Shown piece by piece: positions 5,855 to 5,957 of a DNA stretch of 5,957 bases; positions within the stretch are counted from its first letter, which is position 1; each line of letters opens with the position of its first letter. The position numbers and the translations under genes were made by a program. Location of the stretch: the NCBI GenBank assembly GCA_946533615.1, contig CAMNBY010000117.1:1-5957 (forward strand). The letters are read 5' to 3'. Below the pieces are notes generated by a model. The model saw only the letters and a program-made list of their open reading frames with translations, was not told the DNA's origin and did not search any database. Source of the DNA: an uncultured Clostridia bacterium (GTDB lineage Bacteria; Bacillota; Clostridia; Oscillospirales; Ruminococcaceae).

Positions 5855-5957
5855 ATGAGAGTTATCACAGGCCGCGCAAGGGGCATGAAGCTCCGCACCC
5901 TTGAAGGCGAGGAGGTCAGACCGACCACCGACATGGTCAAGGAGGCTATTTATTCAA
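5855..5957 (+). CDS. rsmD: 16S rRNA (guanine(966)-N(2))-methyltransferase RsmD, N-terminal part
   Basis: The first 34 codons are present and the gene runs off the window edge. The start MRVITGRARGMKLRTLEG followed by EEVRPTTDMVKEAIYS is the highly characteristic N-terminus of RsmD (MRVIxGxxxGxxL...RPTxDxVKEAxFS). The enzyme uses S-adenosylmethionine to methylate N2 of G966 (E. coli numbering) in 16S rRNA during 30S assembly; its SAM-binding and catalytic motifs lie beyond the window. TGAGGT at 5843-5848 provides a modest ribosome binding site about 7 bases before the ATG. It has its own promoter and is probably transcribed independently of the isomerase gene. In many Firmicutes rsmD is followed by coaD; this cannot be checked here. 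Confidence 0.92.
   Translation, partial: MRVITGRARGMKLRTLEGEEVRPTTDMVKEAIYS

Overview
The window looks like chromosomal DNA of a Gram-positive member of the Clostridia, most plausibly a Ruminococcus-like member of the Oscillospiraceae. The grounds are AGGAGG-type ribosome binding sites, sigma-A type promoters with TATAAT boxes in AT-rich spacers, coding sequence rich in G/C at third positions, and the holB-ricT gene pair known from Firmicutes. The genus is an inference from style and gene content, since there is no rRNA to confirm it. No phage, transposon, CRISPR, toxin-antitoxin or recognisable defence gene is present, and I found no clearly new biological system. The most interesting points are regulatory structures and one unassigned membrane protein.

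Left part (1-2668, plus strand): the last codons of a gene that is probably holB (DNA polymerase III delta prime subunit), then ricT (PSP1-domain Fe-S protein that directs RNase Y), a NUDIX hydrolase, and an amidohydrolase of the MtaD (methylthioadenosine/S-adenosylhomocysteine deaminase) type. The three complete genes are one compact unit: a 1-base overlap between ricT and the NUDIX gene and a 1-base gap before the amidohydrolase. No promoter is visible in the 30 bases between the holB stop and ricT, so the unit is probably read through from upstream. A 44-base hairpin (2686-2729) lies between this operon and the convergent next gene and can terminate both.

Middle (2752-3975, minus strand): a 407-residue protein with an N-terminal zinc ribbon, a proline/glutamine-rich linker, four membrane segments and an acidic extracytoplasmic domain. 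Its function is unknown. It is transcribed divergently from the following gene. The 179-base intergenic region (3976-4154) is well organised: two back-to-back promoters, a perfect 16-bp palindrome almost exactly midway between them, and a GC-rich hairpin predicted at the very 5' end of the minus-strand transcript.

Right part (4155-5957, plus strand): a 494-residue protein of the L-fucose/L-arabinose isomerase superfamily, whose start is at 4155 and not at the upstream in-frame ATG at 4107. It is followed by a perfect 12-bp stem-loop, an AT-rich spacer with a near-consensus promoter, and the first 34 codons of rsmD (16S rRNA m2G966 methyltransferase), cut by the window edge. No stretch longer than 300 bases lacks a gene; the largest gap is 5640-5854.

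Functionally the window mixes housekeeping (replication clamp loading, mRNA decay control, rRNA methylation), small-molecule clean-up (NUDIX hydrolase, nucleoside deaminase), a sugar isomerase without visible sugar-pathway partners, and an orphan zinc-ribbon membrane protein.
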